The notes: generated by a model not told the origin, from the sequence alone. A DNA stretch of 64,000 bases from Microvirga terrestris (GCF_015694425.1 NZ_JADQDN010000004.1:1-64000), one strand, 5' to 3'. Counted from the first letter of the stretch, positions 1 through 8,301 are shown. Made by a program: numbers and translations.

Positions 1-770
1 CCGGAGAAGTGCTCGGGCGGGGTCAGGCTGAGCTGGGAAAGATCGGAGGCGGAGATGCTCCAGGAGCCGTCCGCTTGCCGGGTGCCGTGGGAGAGCACCG
101 CGCCTGCGGGCACGCCCAGGATGCTGAGGGTGAGCGCCTCCGAGCCGTCCCGGTCCACCAACCCCGCCGACAGATCAAGACGGATCGAACCGTCCTCCAT
201 ACCAACAACATCGCGCGCAATGACGTCAGGTGGGTCGGCGAGGGTGTCGGCCGATTCCTCCGGATTCGGCCTTGAGGTAGTGGGCGGCGTCACGACAGCT
301 GGATTGTCAGGAGTGTCGGCGAATACCGGAGACGTGATCTGAACGGATGAATCATTCGATTCAGTCCCGATGTAACGCGACGAGGACCGTGCAAGGTTGG
401 CCCTGAGGCCGACGAAGGGAGCCGGCGCTGCGGACTCCGATAGATCGATACCGGCTGGTCCCTCATCCAGCGTGATCGCAGGTTTGGCTGGGGGCGCGAG
501 ATCCAGCGGCTTCAGGGACCCGTCCTGTGGCGCCGGCGCCAGGTTCCATTCGAGAGGGTCGATCTCATGGGCGCCGAGAGTGATGCCACCCGAAGGCCCG
601 CCTCTCACCATTCCGAAGGCTGCAACCGCCTCCGTTCCGCCCACCAGATTTCCGCTGGCACCTCCGTCACCCATCGGGAGGCTGCGCTGAACGGCCCGCA
701 GGGCGCGCAGCGCCTCCTCATCAACCACACTGGCGTCGAACGGGATGGTCGGATCGGGTTGCTGGCTCAT
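1..770 (-). CDS. Large type I secreted repeat/adhesin protein, N-terminal 256 residues (runs off window)
   Basis: The reading frame opens at the ATG at 768-770 on the minus strand and stays open to base 1, so the C-terminus lies outside the window. The first ~190 residues (starting MSQQPDPTIPFD) are low-complexity, rich in Pro, Ala, Ser and Asp. From about residue 190 an Ig/cadherin-like repeat of the kind found in large RTX/VCBS-type proteins begins (EDGSIRLDLSAGLVDRDGSE). No Sec signal peptide is visible, which fits type I export with a C-terminal signal that cannot be seen here. It starts 13 bp after the HlyD gene, as the last visible gene of the secretion operon, so it is the likely transport substrate. 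An adhesin role is inferred from repeat type and context. Confidence 0.75.
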   Translation of the reverse strand, partial: MSQQPDPTIPFDASVVDEEALRALRAVQRSLPMGDGGASGNLVGGTEAVAAFGMVRGGPSGGITLGAHEIDPLEWNLAPAPQDGSLKPLDLAPPAKPAITLDEGPAGIDLSESAAPAPFVGLRANLARSSSRYIGTESNDSSVQITSPVFADTPDNPAVVTPPTTSRPNPEESADTLADPPDVIARDVVGMEDGSIRLDLSAGLVDRDGSEALTLSILGVPAGAVLSHGTRQADGSWSISASDLSQLSLTPPEHFS

Positions 771-783
771 GCGATCGGCGTCC

Positions 784-2202
784 TCAACGCTCGTGGAAAG
801 ATGCCGCCATGGCGGAATAGATCGGCTTCAGCAGATATTGCAGCACTGTCTTGTTGCCGGTCGTGATGTCGGCCTGAACCGTCATGCCGGGCACGAGCTG
901 CGCCTTGCCGGGATCACGGCCCACATGCTGCTGCCTGAGCGCGACGCGCACGCGGTAATGCGGCTGCCGCTGCTCGTCGAGGAACGTGCCGGCTGAGACG
1001 CGCTCCACAACGCCGTCGACGGCACCGTAGCGCGCATAATCGAAGGCCTGCACCTTGACATGCACGGGCTGACCGACCTCGATGAACCCGATGTCGCGCG
1101 GCATGATCCGCACATCCGCCACGAGCGGTGCATCCTGCGGCATGACCTCGGCGATCAACCCGCCGGGCGGCAGCACTGTGCCGGAGCGGTGAACCGCCAG
1201 CCCACGCAAGACACCGGCAGCCGGCGCGCGCAGCAGCGTCCGCTCCGCACGATCCTCCAGCTTGCGGACGGCTTCCGCCGTTTCGGCAATGTCCAACGCC
1301 ACACGGGCAGCCTCCTGCCGGGCCTCGTCCACAGCGGCGGACTGCATTTCCGAGATGCGGGCCTCCGCCTCGGCCAGACTGCGCAGGGCCGTGGCATGCT
1401 GGCCGTTCAGCCGCTCATGCTCGGCCTTCGCACTCATCAGCAGACGTTGCGCCTCAAGAACCGCGAGCCGCGTGGTCAGCCCATTGCGGCCGAGTTCCTC
1501 GCGAATGCCGAGCTCCTTGGAATGGAGCGCCATCTGCTCCTGCAGGGCCGAGATCTGCCCGGACAGGGTTGCGATCTCGCTGCGCCGCTGCGCCACCTGC
1601 TCGTGCAGCACGGCAATCCTGTCGCTCAGAGAACGAAGGCGTGAATCCAGCGCGGCACGCTGGGGCGCAACGAAGAGACTGGTGGTCAGGGACGGCATCG
1701 CGCTGCCCTCCCCTCCTGCATCGGCAATGGTGATGCTAGCAGTTCCTTCGCGACCGCGCCATTCGACCGCCGTGATGTTGCCCTCCGCCGCCGCCGTCAG
1801 GCGCTGAGATTGCAACTGCAGCGACTCCAGGCGCAGACGCGCCTGGGACAGTTCGGCCTGGGCTGCCGCATCGTTCATGCGCAGCAGGGGTTGACCGGCT
1901 TCGACCACGTCGCCTTCGTGAACCAGCACCTGCGTGACGATGCCGCCCTCGAAATGCTGAACGGGAGCTGGCGCGACCGTCGGGGCGAGATCGCCTGTGC
2001 CGATGGCCACCTCCGGCACATGGGTGAGCGCAGCCCAGGCGAGCGTTGTCGCCACCAGCAGGCCCGTTCCAAGAACGACGGCTCGCTCCAAACCGTAGAT
2101 GCGCAGTTCCTCGAGGGCGAGCACGTGGCTGTCGGGACGCGGCTGACGGCCGGCGCGGGGCAGAGGTGCCATGGAGGCGGGTGTTGCGGCGGTGCTCATC
2201 AA
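784..2202 (-). CDS. Type I secretion membrane fusion protein, HlyD family
   Basis: This 472-residue protein is the periplasmic adaptor that links an inner-membrane ABC exporter to an outer-membrane channel. A single membrane segment lies near residues 37-60 (VVLGTGLLVATTLAWAAL). A split lipoyl/barrel-sandwich half follows (HFEGGIVTQVLVHEGDVVEA), then a long coiled-coil hairpin rich in Gln, Glu, Leu and Arg (~115-320), the second lipoyl half, and a beta-barrel domain. Length and order fit the PrtE/AprE/LapC class. Its ATG overlaps the stop of the upstream ABC gene by 4 bp, and the adhesin-like gene follows after 13 bp, so all are probably one transcript. No TolC gene is visible in the window. 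Confidence 0.92.
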   Translation of the reverse strand: MMSTAATPASMAPLPRAGRQPRPDSHVLALEELRIYGLERAVVLGTGLLVATTLAWAALTHVPEVAIGTGDLAPTVAPAPVQHFEGGIVTQVLVHEGDVVEAGQPLLRMNDAAAQAELSQARLRLESLQLQSQRLTAAAEGNITAVEWRGREGTASITIADAGGEGSAMPSLTTSLFVAPQRAALDSRLRSLSDRIAVLHEQVAQRRSEIATLSGQISALQEQMALHSKELGIREELGRNGLTTRLAVLEAQRLLMSAKAEHERLNGQHATALRSLAEAEARISEMQSAAVDEARQEAARVALDIAETAEAVRKLEDRAERTLLRAPAAGVLRGLAVHRSGTVLPPGGLIAEVMPQDAPLVADVRIMPRDIGFIEVGQPVHVKVQAFDYARYGAVDGVVERVSAGTFLDEQRQPHYRVRVALRQQHVGRDPGKAQLVPGMTVQADITTGNKTVLQYLLKPIYSAMAASFHER

Positions 2203-4379
2203 CCAACTCTGGGATTGTTAGCAGAAAGATTGGCGAAGGCTGCGTTCGCCAGCGGCATGCCCACCGGCGTGCGTGTCGGACGTGGACCAGCGGGAGCAGG
2301 CTGATCCACCTCCTCCACCTGCCCGTCTCGCAGGCGCAGGATCCGGTCGGCCAGCCGAATGTGGCTCGGTCTGTGCGTTGCCATGAGGATCGTGCAGCGT
2401 CCCTTTCGGGAGGCGATGACGTCCGTGAACGCCTTGGCGCAGGCATCGTCCAGTCCGGCGACAGGTTCGTCGAGAAGCAGGATGGGCGCGTCGCGCAGCA
2501 AGGCGCTGGCGAGCGCGATCCGCTGCAGGATGCTGCGCGGCAGGCGGCCGCTGTGGTTGTCGCCAACCCGGGTATCGAAGCCGCGCGGCAGCGCCTCGAT
2601 GGCGTCCAGCACGCCGGCCTCCGCGGCAGCGGCGCGCAGCTGCGCATCGGAGGCACTGGGCCGCGCCAGACGCAGGTTCTGGGCGATCGTGCCGTAGAGC
2701 AAACCCGGCGATTGCGGCACCCAGCCGATGCTGCGACGAAGAACGGCCGGATTGAAGGAACGCACGTCATGCCCGTCGATGCGCACGAGACCGCCCTGCG
2801 GCCGGTACAGGCCTGCGGTCAGCAGCAGCAGGGTCGATTTGCCCGTACCCTCCGCACCGGTGACGGCTACAACCTGACCGGGCTGAATGGCGAAACTAGC
2901 GCCGGCCAGCACGGGCTCGGATTGCGGCAGATAGCGCAAGGTCACCCGGTGGAACACGATGGCGCCCTGCTCGGGCGGCGCCATGCGGGCCTCGAGCGGC
3001 GGCGGGCGCTCCGTTTCAAGAGCCATCAATCCGTCCACCTGCCGGATCGAGGCCTGCGTCTGCTCCCAACGCGAGAGCATCACGAAGCATGTCTGCATCG
3101 GGCCTAAGACTCGCCAGATGAGCATCATGCCGGCGATCAGTGCACCAGCCGTCATTGCACCGGACAGAACCGCGAGGACGCCCAATACCACCGCAGCCAG
3201 ACCCGACAGGGTGACGAGCGCCTGGCTTGCGGCGAGCACCGAACCCGTCAGGGTGCCGACCCGTGCCGAGGCCACGGCGGCGGCGGCGGCAGCGGCAGCG
3301 TAACGGTCAATCCAACGTTCTTCCGCTCCCCCGAGCTTCAGCGTGCGCACTGTTTCCAGCGCCTCGACAGCCAGGGCTTCCCGCGCCTGATTAGCGCGAG
3401 CGGCCTGATCGATGGCCAAGCGCATGGGGCTGCGGGAGATCCAAAACAGAAGAACGAATCCAACTGCCGTTCCAACAGGCACGAGCGCGATCCATCCGCC
3501 GAGAACCACCATCAGCACCACGACGAGGATCGTGAAGGGCAGGTCCAGAAGAGCGACGGCGAAACTGCCGGTGAGAAACTCGCGGATCGCCGCGAAGTCG
3601 CGCAGGCGGGAGACCTGGGATGCGGTGCCTGCCCGCTCCACGAGCGCGGTCGGCAAGGATAGAAGCTGGGTGAAGACGGCGCTCGGAACCAGGCGATCTA
3701 GGCGTTCCGCGATGCGCAGCAGGGCACGCTGGCGGATGCTGCGGAAAAGGACCTCCAGCACGACAGCAGCGGCAACGCCGATGATGAGCATGGGCAGCGT
3801 CTGCGGGCTGTAGCCGGCAACCACCGTGTCGAAAACCGCCATCGTGAAGATCGGAACCGCAAGCCCGAGCACGGCCATCAGCCCGCTGATCGCGAGCAAA
3901 GGCGGCAGGGATCCGCGAAACCGTCGTGCGATACCGCTGAACCAGCTCTGGCGGGGTGATTCAGCATTCGCATCAGTGGTCAGGATCAAGGTGCCGCGCA
4001 ATTTCTCCGGCGCACAGGGCTTCACATCCCCGGTAGCGCCATCGAATATCAGCAGCTGACCGGATTCGTCGCGGTAGACGACGGCGGCGGCCCTTCCCGG
4101 CGGCAGAAGGATCGCCGGCAGGCACCGCAGGTCGAGACTTCCCCGCTTAAGCCCCTGCATCCGTGTGGGGTAGCCGAGTACGGCCAGCGTGTTGCGCAGA
4201 TCCGTGAGATCGATGTCGGGTTTCGCATGCGGAAGTGCCGAGAGCAGATCGTCCGCGCTGCCCGACCACTCCATCAGCCACAGCAGAACCGGCAGGCAGC
4301 GGGCCAGATCGGACGGCGTCAGAAGGTCCTCCGACACATGCACCGGAGCCTGAGGGCCGCACTCCATCACGAGGGTCAT
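2199..4379 (-). CDS. Type I secretion ABC transporter, permease-ATPase (active-site intact half)
   Basis: A 726-residue LapB/PrtD-like exporter subunit. Residues ~1-140 form a C39-like domain without a visible Cys/His catalytic pair. A six-helix membrane domain follows (~155-430), containing a poly-Ala run encoded near 3271-3300. The nucleotide-binding domain has Walker A GAEGTGKST, Walker B ILLLDEP with the catalytic Glu, and an H-loop His (ATHRP). The signature loop is unusual: LPRSI stands where LSGGQ is expected. The gene overlaps both neighbours by 4 bp (ATGA). With the degenerate upstream paralogue it probably forms a heterodimer that exports the protein encoded at the window's left edge; the heterodimer is an inference. 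Confidence 0.9.
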   Translation of the reverse strand: MTLVMECGPQAPVHVSEDLLTPSDLARCLPVLLWLMEWSGSADDLLSALPHAKPDIDLTDLRNTLAVLGYPTRMQGLKRGSLDLRCLPAILLPPGRAAAVVYRDESGQLLIFDGATGDVKPCAPEKLRGTLILTTDANAESPRQSWFSGIARRFRGSLPPLLAISGLMAVLGLAVPIFTMAVFDTVVAGYSPQTLPMLIIGVAAAVVLEVLFRSIRQRALLRIAERLDRLVPSAVFTQLLSLPTALVERAGTASQVSRLRDFAAIREFLTGSFAVALLDLPFTILVVVLMVVLGGWIALVPVGTAVGFVLLFWISRSPMRLAIDQAARANQAREALAVEALETVRTLKLGGAEERWIDRYAAAAAAAAVASARVGTLTGSVLAASQALVTLSGLAAVVLGVLAVLSGAMTAGALIAGMMLIWRVLGPMQTCFVMLSRWEQTQASIRQVDGLMALETERPPPLEARMAPPEQGAIVFHRVTLRYLPQSEPVLAGASFAIQPGQVVAVTGAEGTGKSTLLLLTAGLYRPQGGLVRIDGHDVRSFNPAVLRRSIGWVPQSPGLLYGTIAQNLRLARPSASDAQLRAAAAEAGVLDAIEALPRGFDTRVGDNHSGRLPRSILQRIALASALLRDAPILLLDEPVAGLDDACAKAFTDVIASRKGRCTILMATHRPSHIRLADRILRLRDGQVEEVDQPAPAGPRPTRTPVGMPLANAAFANLSANNPRVG

Positions 4380-6073
4380 GACACAGGCTCCAGTCTCCCG
4401 TCACGTATCGCGAAGACGCGGTCCGCGATCCCGAGCGTCGAGGGACGGTGGGTGACGATGATGACCGTGACTTTGCCGCGCAGCCCGGCCAGGAGCCGGG
4501 CGAGCCTCGCATCGCTGTCGCCGTCGATCTGCGATGTGATGTCGTCGAGCAGGAGGATGCGCGGCTCCTCGATGAGCGCACGTACGACGCCGATGCGTTG
4601 GGCTGCCCCACGCGGCAGGGGCGTGGCCGAAACGCCGACGGGCGTGTGCCAGTCGCCGGGCAATGCGCCGGCCACCTGATCCAGACCGAGTTGCGTCGCG
4701 AGATGCAGTGCAGCGGCCTCCCGGTGCGGCTGATGCATGGTGAGATTCTGCAAGAGCGTGCCGCGCACCAGGGCCGGATCGGGCGGCACGATGGCAACAT
4801 GCCGGCGTGCCGGCCCCATCTCGACCTGCGCGAGATCCTGTCCGTCGATCGTAATGCGGCCTTCGGTTGGAGGAAGGTCGCCTGCGATCAGCCGCAGCAT
4901 GGCGGAACGGCCGGAGCCGTTCGCACCGGTGACGCCGATGATCTCCCCGGGCTTGATATCGAGGGTCAGACCATCGAACAGCCAATCCGTGTGGGGAGGA
5001 TTGCGCAGACGAACGTTGTCGAGAACCACATGGCCGTCCGAAACATGCAGCGCCGGCCGGTCGAGATGCCGCTCCTGCGGCAAGAGCGCAATCTCCGCGA
5101 CCCGCCGCCGGCTTTCCGCGAGCGACTGAAGACGCGACCAGAGAGCGACGCCACCGAGCAGCGGCTGCATCGTGCGTCCCACCAGCATGGTGCAGGCACC
5201 AAGGCCGCCGACGCTGAGCTGCCCGTTCAGCACCATGTGACAGCCGAAAGCCGCCACGCCGATGGTGGCGGCCTGGGCCAGCAGTTGCCCGCCCTCTTGG
5301 CCGGCTGATATGGCCTGAGCCAGGGTTCGGCGCATCTGTGCGGAGCCGCCCTGCAGGCGCTCGTAGCGGCGCTCGAGCAGAGGTTCGGCGCCGAGAACCT
5401 TCATGGGATGGATGCAGCTCAACGTGTCGAACAGGAAGTTGAACCGGCGCTCCTCGGCGAGTGCGAGGTTCTGGGCCGCGCGACGCACGCGCCGGCCTGT
5501 CAAGGCGGCAAGCAGAGCGACACCGATCAGCAACGCCAGCGGCACCAGCACGAGCGGGCCGGCGAGATACCAGATCCCGGCCAAGTAAAGCAGTGCGAAG
5601 GGCAGATCGAGCATGGCCTGAAGGGCCGGGCCCGACCATGCCTCGCGCAGGGTGCCGATGGCGGAAAGGCGCTCGGCGTAATAGCCGTTGCCGTTGGCTT
5701 CCAGGGCCGAGAGGGGAGCATGAAGCAGGCACTCCATGGCCTGACGATGCGCCTGCGCCTCAGAGGTGGCGGCCATTCGGGCCAGAAGCCTGCCCCGCAC
5801 ATGCCGAAGCAGCGCCTCCAGCAGAATGGCCAGAGCCACCGTGATGGCGAGAACGACCAACGTTCCGGTGGCCTTGTTCGGCAGAATCCGGTCGTAGACC
5901 TGCAACAGGGCAGCGGGCAGCGCCAGCGCCAGCAGGGTGATCAGCAGCGTCGCCTCGAGCACCGGCATGAAGAAGGCGATCCCGAACCGGCCGATCAGCC
6001 CCCGGAAGGGGCGTGTCAGCCATGGGCCCGAGGATGCCGCCAATGCCTCGGATGCGGCAGCAGACCTGTTCAT
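4376..6073 (-). CDS. Type I secretion ABC transporter, permease-ATPase with degenerate nucleotide site
   Basis: About 565 residues from the chosen ATG (MNRSAAASEALAAS), which has AAAGG about 9 nt upstream. A longer frame opens at 6169, but those ATGs lie inside a conserved leader RNA element and have no ribosome site. Several membrane helices are followed by an ABC ATPase domain. Key residues differ from active ABC proteins: Walker A reads GANGSGRSA (the invariant Lys is Arg), Walker B ends LLLDD (catalytic Glu is Asp), and the signature loop is LPRGA instead of LSGGQ. The H-loop (VTHRP) is kept. It is the first gene of the secretion operon. A degenerate partner beside a more intact one suggests an asymmetric heterodimer. 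Confidence 0.87.
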   Translation of the reverse strand: MNRSAAASEALAASSGPWLTRPFRGLIGRFGIAFFMPVLEATLLITLLALALPAALLQVYDRILPNKATGTLVVLAITVALAILLEALLRHVRGRLLARMAATSEAQAHRQAMECLLHAPLSALEANGNGYYAERLSAIGTLREAWSGPALQAMLDLPFALLYLAGIWYLAGPLVLVPLALLIGVALLAALTGRRVRRAAQNLALAEERRFNFLFDTLSCIHPMKVLGAEPLLERRYERLQGGSAQMRRTLAQAISAGQEGGQLLAQAATIGVAAFGCHMVLNGQLSVGGLGACTMLVGRTMQPLLGGVALWSRLQSLAESRRRVAEIALLPQERHLDRPALHVSDGHVVLDNVRLRNPPHTDWLFDGLTLDIKPGEIIGVTGANGSGRSAMLRLIAGDLPPTEGRITIDGQDLAQVEMGPARRHVAIVPPDPALVRGTLLQNLTMHQPHREAAALHLATQLGLDQVAGALPGDWHTPVGVSATPLPRGAAQRIGVVRALIEEPRILLLDDITSQIDGDSDARLARLLAGLRGKVTVIIVTHRPSTLGIADRVFAIRDGRLEPVS

Positions 6074-6124
6074 AACGCGACCTTTGGCCATGCGGCCGTG
6101 GGGGTGCAAAAGCTTCAATTTTGA

Positions 6125-6215
6125 GGGGGAGCATACCGGGCTTGCACCGGTATGGCGGGGCGGCATCATGCCTTTGGACGCACATCGCTAGGGTATGCCG
6201 TCCAACCCGCCATGT
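6125..6215 (-). ncRNA. Candidate structured leader RNA, copy A (riboswitch-like), upstream of type I secretion operon
   Basis: Read on the minus strand, this leader has three helices. P1 pairs 6206-6213 with 6152-6159 (ATGGCGGG/CCCGCCAT). P2 pairs 6199-6205 with 6174-6180 (TTGGACG/CGTCCAA). P3 is a hairpin, 6133-6139 with 6147-6153 (ATACCGG/CCGGTAT), loop TGCAAGC. Between P2 and P1 lies the core CAAAGGCATGATGCC (6162-6176). A second locus (11757-11840) has the identical 15-nt core and the same helix order with different but still paired arms. The first ABC gene starts about 50-80 nt downstream. I do not recognise the class; ligand and mechanism are unknown. Confidence 0.6.
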
Positions 6216-6566
6216 CTGTGGCGTATCGCTACGTTGAATTTTCACACGATGGCTCAAGAAGTCAATAAATGCCTTCACTTCGTTTGATCTACCCTTGGGT
6301 AAAGTTAACGAAATTTGCTCTTCGGCATTCACCAAGCCTCATGGAATACTATCGCAACAAGGCCCGCTCATCGGTCGACATCAATGTCATTCTTTGGAGA
6401 TGACCTGATCGTCTTTCCTGTAGCGGGTTCCCGCGATCTGGAATAATCCTTCGTCAGGCGCAGGATCGGATTGCATTTTGCAATTGAAGCACTTGACCAG
6501 TTACCCATGCCGCCTTCCCATCGGAAATCAGGCACGGTGAACCCGCTTCCGTTTTGAGGATCTGTC
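6216..6566. other. Divergent regulatory region between secretion operon and lysR gene
   Basis: No credible gene lies here. Besides the minus-strand promoter it contains a short inverted repeat, TACCC-TT-GGGTA at 6290-6301, that could be an operator for the LysR protein or another regulator. A 70-codon minus-strand frame at 6368-6580 has no family features and overlaps the LysR start, so I do not call it. Confidence 0.4.
6237..6265 (-). promoter_or_regulatory. Candidate promoter of the type I secretion operon
   Basis: On the minus strand TTGACT (6260-6265) and AAAATT (6237-6242) are separated by 17 nt, as in a sigma-70-type promoter. The equivalent positions upstream of the GGDEF-EAL gene read TTGATT-17 nt-CAATTA, and both -35 boxes lie in the string TTTATTGA. 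The distance from the -10 to helix P1 of the leader RNA is about 23 nt here and 22 nt there. Transcription would then start just before the structured leader. Confidence 0.45.
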
Positions 6567-7457
6567 TTGGATTGGGACAAAATCAGATTGTTCTACGAGG
6601 TGGTCGAGGCCGGGAACTTCACCCGTGCCGGCGAGAAGCTCGGGGTCAACCAGTCATCGGTGAGCCGCCAGATCAGCGCCCTCGAACACGACTTGAAGGT
6701 CCCGCTCTTTCATCGCCATCCCCGGGGGCTCATTCTCACCGAGCATGGAGAGGTGCTGTTCCGCGCCGCTCAGGACATCCGCCTGCGCTTGGATGAGACC
6801 CGTCAGCGCCTCACGGAAACCAGCGAGCGGCCGGCCGGAGAGCTCAGGGTCACCGCCACGGTCGGCATCGGGGGGATCTGGCTGGCGCGGCGCATCAAGG
6901 AATTTCTCGACCTGTACCCGGAGGTCCGCGTTCAACTGATCCTGACGAGCGAAGAGTTGGATCTTTCCATGCGCGAAGCCGACATCGCCATCCGCTTGCG
7001 GCGGCCGGCACAACCGGACCTGATCCAGCGCCGCCTCTTCACGATCCAGTATCACGCCTATGCGGCCCATGTGTATCTCGAGCGCTCCGGAGAGCCTGAG
7101 CGGATCGAGGATCTCGACAATCACTCGCTCCTCTGCCTGGGAGGCGACCAGCCGACTTTCATCCTCGACCTGCACCGCCTGACCAGCTTGGGACGCGATC
7201 CCAAGGATCCCCGTCCGAGCCGTTTCGTGGTGAATGACAGCCTTGCTCTGCGCACGGCCATCGAGAACGGAGCCGGCATCGGCATGGCGCCGGATTACGC
7301 CATGAGCGGCAATCCCCGGGTGAAGCAGGTTCTCCGCGATGTGCAGATGCCGGTCCTCGACAGTTACCTGGTCTACCCGGAGGAGCTGCGCTCGGTCGCA
7401 CGGGTTCAGGTCTTTCGTGACTTCCTCGTCGCGAAGGCACAGCGATGGGGTTTCTGA
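6567..7457 (+). CDS. LysR-family transcriptional regulator
   Basis: A 296-residue LysR-type regulator. The N-terminal winged helix-turn-helix spans ~1-60 (LGVNQSSVSRQISALEHDLK), and the substrate-binding-like effector domain runs from ~90 to the end. The start is TTG at 6567, supported by GAGGA 6 nt upstream and by the correct N-terminal spacing of the helix-turn-helix (MDWDKIRLFYEVVEAGNFTR). It is divergent from the type I secretion operon, which makes that operon or itself the first candidate target. Its inducer cannot be deduced. Confidence 0.92.
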   Translation: MDWDKIRLFYEVVEAGNFTRAGEKLGVNQSSVSRQISALEHDLKVPLFHRHPRGLILTEHGEVLFRAAQDIRLRLDETRQRLTETSERPAGELRVTATVGIGGIWLARRIKEFLDLYPEVRVQLILTSEELDLSMREADIAIRLRRPAQPDLIQRRLFTIQYHAYAAHVYLERSGEPERIEDLDNHSLLCLGGDQPTFILDLHRLTSLGRDPKDPRPSRFVVNDSLALRTAIENGAGIGMAPDYAMSGNPRVKQVLRDVQMPVLDSYLVYPEELRSVARVQVFRDFLVAKAQRWGF

Positions 7458-7461
7458 CCGG

Positions 7462-7479
7462 ATAACTCTTGCGAGTTAT
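7462..7479 (+). terminator. Hairpin downstream of lysR
   Basis: ATAACTC-TTGC-GAGTTAT forms a 7-bp stem 5 nt after the LysR stop codon. No run of T follows, so it may be a weak terminator or only an mRNA 3' end structure. Confidence 0.35.
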
Positions 7480-7593
7480 ATTCACCGGGTAGACTTGAGA
7501 CAGGCGGAGCCAGAGCGCAATCTCATTTTCTCCACGATTTGAAGGCTATTGAATTCCTTAAAATCTCTTTCTCGAATGAAGGGCGTCCATTCC

Positions 7594-7794
7594 ATGCCAC
7601 GGTCGTTTCTTGCCGTTCTCGCCATTGCCCTTGGGCTTCCCTTCCTGATCCTGCTGGCCATCGTGTCTTCGGCTTCAGGCGTCAGCGCGAGCGTTTTCAC
7701 AAGCGCGCTCGGGCTTGTGATCATGTCGGTTTTTCTGATGCTGGTTGTCTATGAGATCAAACGGATTGCGGATCTGCCACCGGACACCCATTGA
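7594..7794 (+). CDS. Small two-helix membrane protein, unknown function
   Basis: A 66-residue protein starting MPRSFLAVLAIALGLPFLIL. Two hydrophobic segments (about residues 4-25 and 32-52) are followed by a short charged tail, YEIKRIADLPPDTH. The ATG at 7594 has GAAGGG about 10 nt upstream; longer in-frame starts (TTG 7549, ATG 7576) have weaker signals. I do not recognise the family. It lies downstream of the LysR gene on the same strand, with a hairpin in between, so separate transcription is likely. Confidence 0.5.
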   Translation: MPRSFLAVLAIALGLPFLILLAIVSSASGVSASVFTSALGLVIMSVFLMLVVYEIKRIADLPPDTH

Positions 7795-7895
7795 TCACTG
7801 GCACTCTCGTGCTTGGATAAGGATAAGCGCCAGCGTGCTTGAGATGCCCGCGCTTCGTCAGGGATCTCAAGCAACTTGATCAAAAAGGCAGATTT

Positions 7896-8111
7896 TTAGG
7901 CTGCGGCCCGGGACCGCTCAGGATGCTCCTCGGCCGTGGCACGCTGCAATGCCATCAGGAGAACGCCGATGTCTTCTTCGAGAAGACTGATGGCGTTGCG
8001 GGCGTATTCGCGAAACTCGTCCCTGACCAGTTCCGCTTCGCTGTCCCACAAGAAGTCCTCGTGCTCGGCCTCAAAGAATGCACGAGCCACCAATTCCACC
8101 TGGTAATCCAT
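7896..8111 (-). CDS. Small acidic hypothetical protein
   Basis: A 71-residue, Glu/Ala-rich, probably all-helical protein (MDYQVELVARAFFEAEHEDF) without cysteines or membrane segments. It is the only minus-strand frame in this gap with a plausible codon pattern, and a G-rich tract precedes the ATG. No family is recognised. It is separated from the LuxR-type gene upstream by about 240 bp containing a strong hairpin. Confidence 0.45.
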   Translation of the reverse strand: MDYQVELVARAFFEAEHEDFLWDSEAELVRDEFREYARNAISLLEEDIGVLLMALQRATAEEHPERSRAAA

Positions 8112-8274
8112 CTTTGCCCCACCGCATCATTTAGATGTTTGTTTTCAGTTCAAGCCTGGGGCGTCAGTACGCTGTCACTGGAGTCTTTATCCGGCGCACC
8201 ATCAGGGTGCTGTCAGGCTTAGCGCCGGTGTCGACTGATCCGCAACTCGCCACTTGAGCTACCCCCAAAGAGGT

Positions 8275-8301
8275 AGGGCGCGCGAGGTTTTCGCGCGCCC
8301 T
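8275..8301 (-). terminator. Strong GC hairpin downstream of the LuxR-type gene
   Basis: A perfect 11-bp stem (AGGGCGCGCGA/TCGCGCGCCCT, 5-nt loop) lies about 50 bp beyond the stop codon of the minus-strand LuxR-type gene. It has no good T-tract on either strand, so intrinsic termination is uncertain; it may stabilise the mRNA end. Confidence 0.45.

Noticed and set aside
3271..3300. GCC/GGC triplet repeat-like tract
   Set aside because: It encodes a poly-Ala run in the ABC exporter membrane domain; no sign of an independent repeat element.
6074..6169. N-terminal extension of the degenerate ABC subunit starting at 6169 (MMPPRHTG...)
   Set aside because: Its ATG codons fall inside the conserved RNA core GGCATGATGCC, no ribosome site precedes them, and a better start with AAAGG exists at 6073.
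6368..6580. 70-codon minus-strand frame between the secretion operon and lysR
   Set aside because: No family features, and it overlaps the well-supported TTG start of lysR.
8275..8301. Calling the AGGGCGCGCGA hairpin a confident intrinsic terminator
   Set aside because: The stem is strong, but no T-tract follows on either strand, so it is listed only with moderate confidence.
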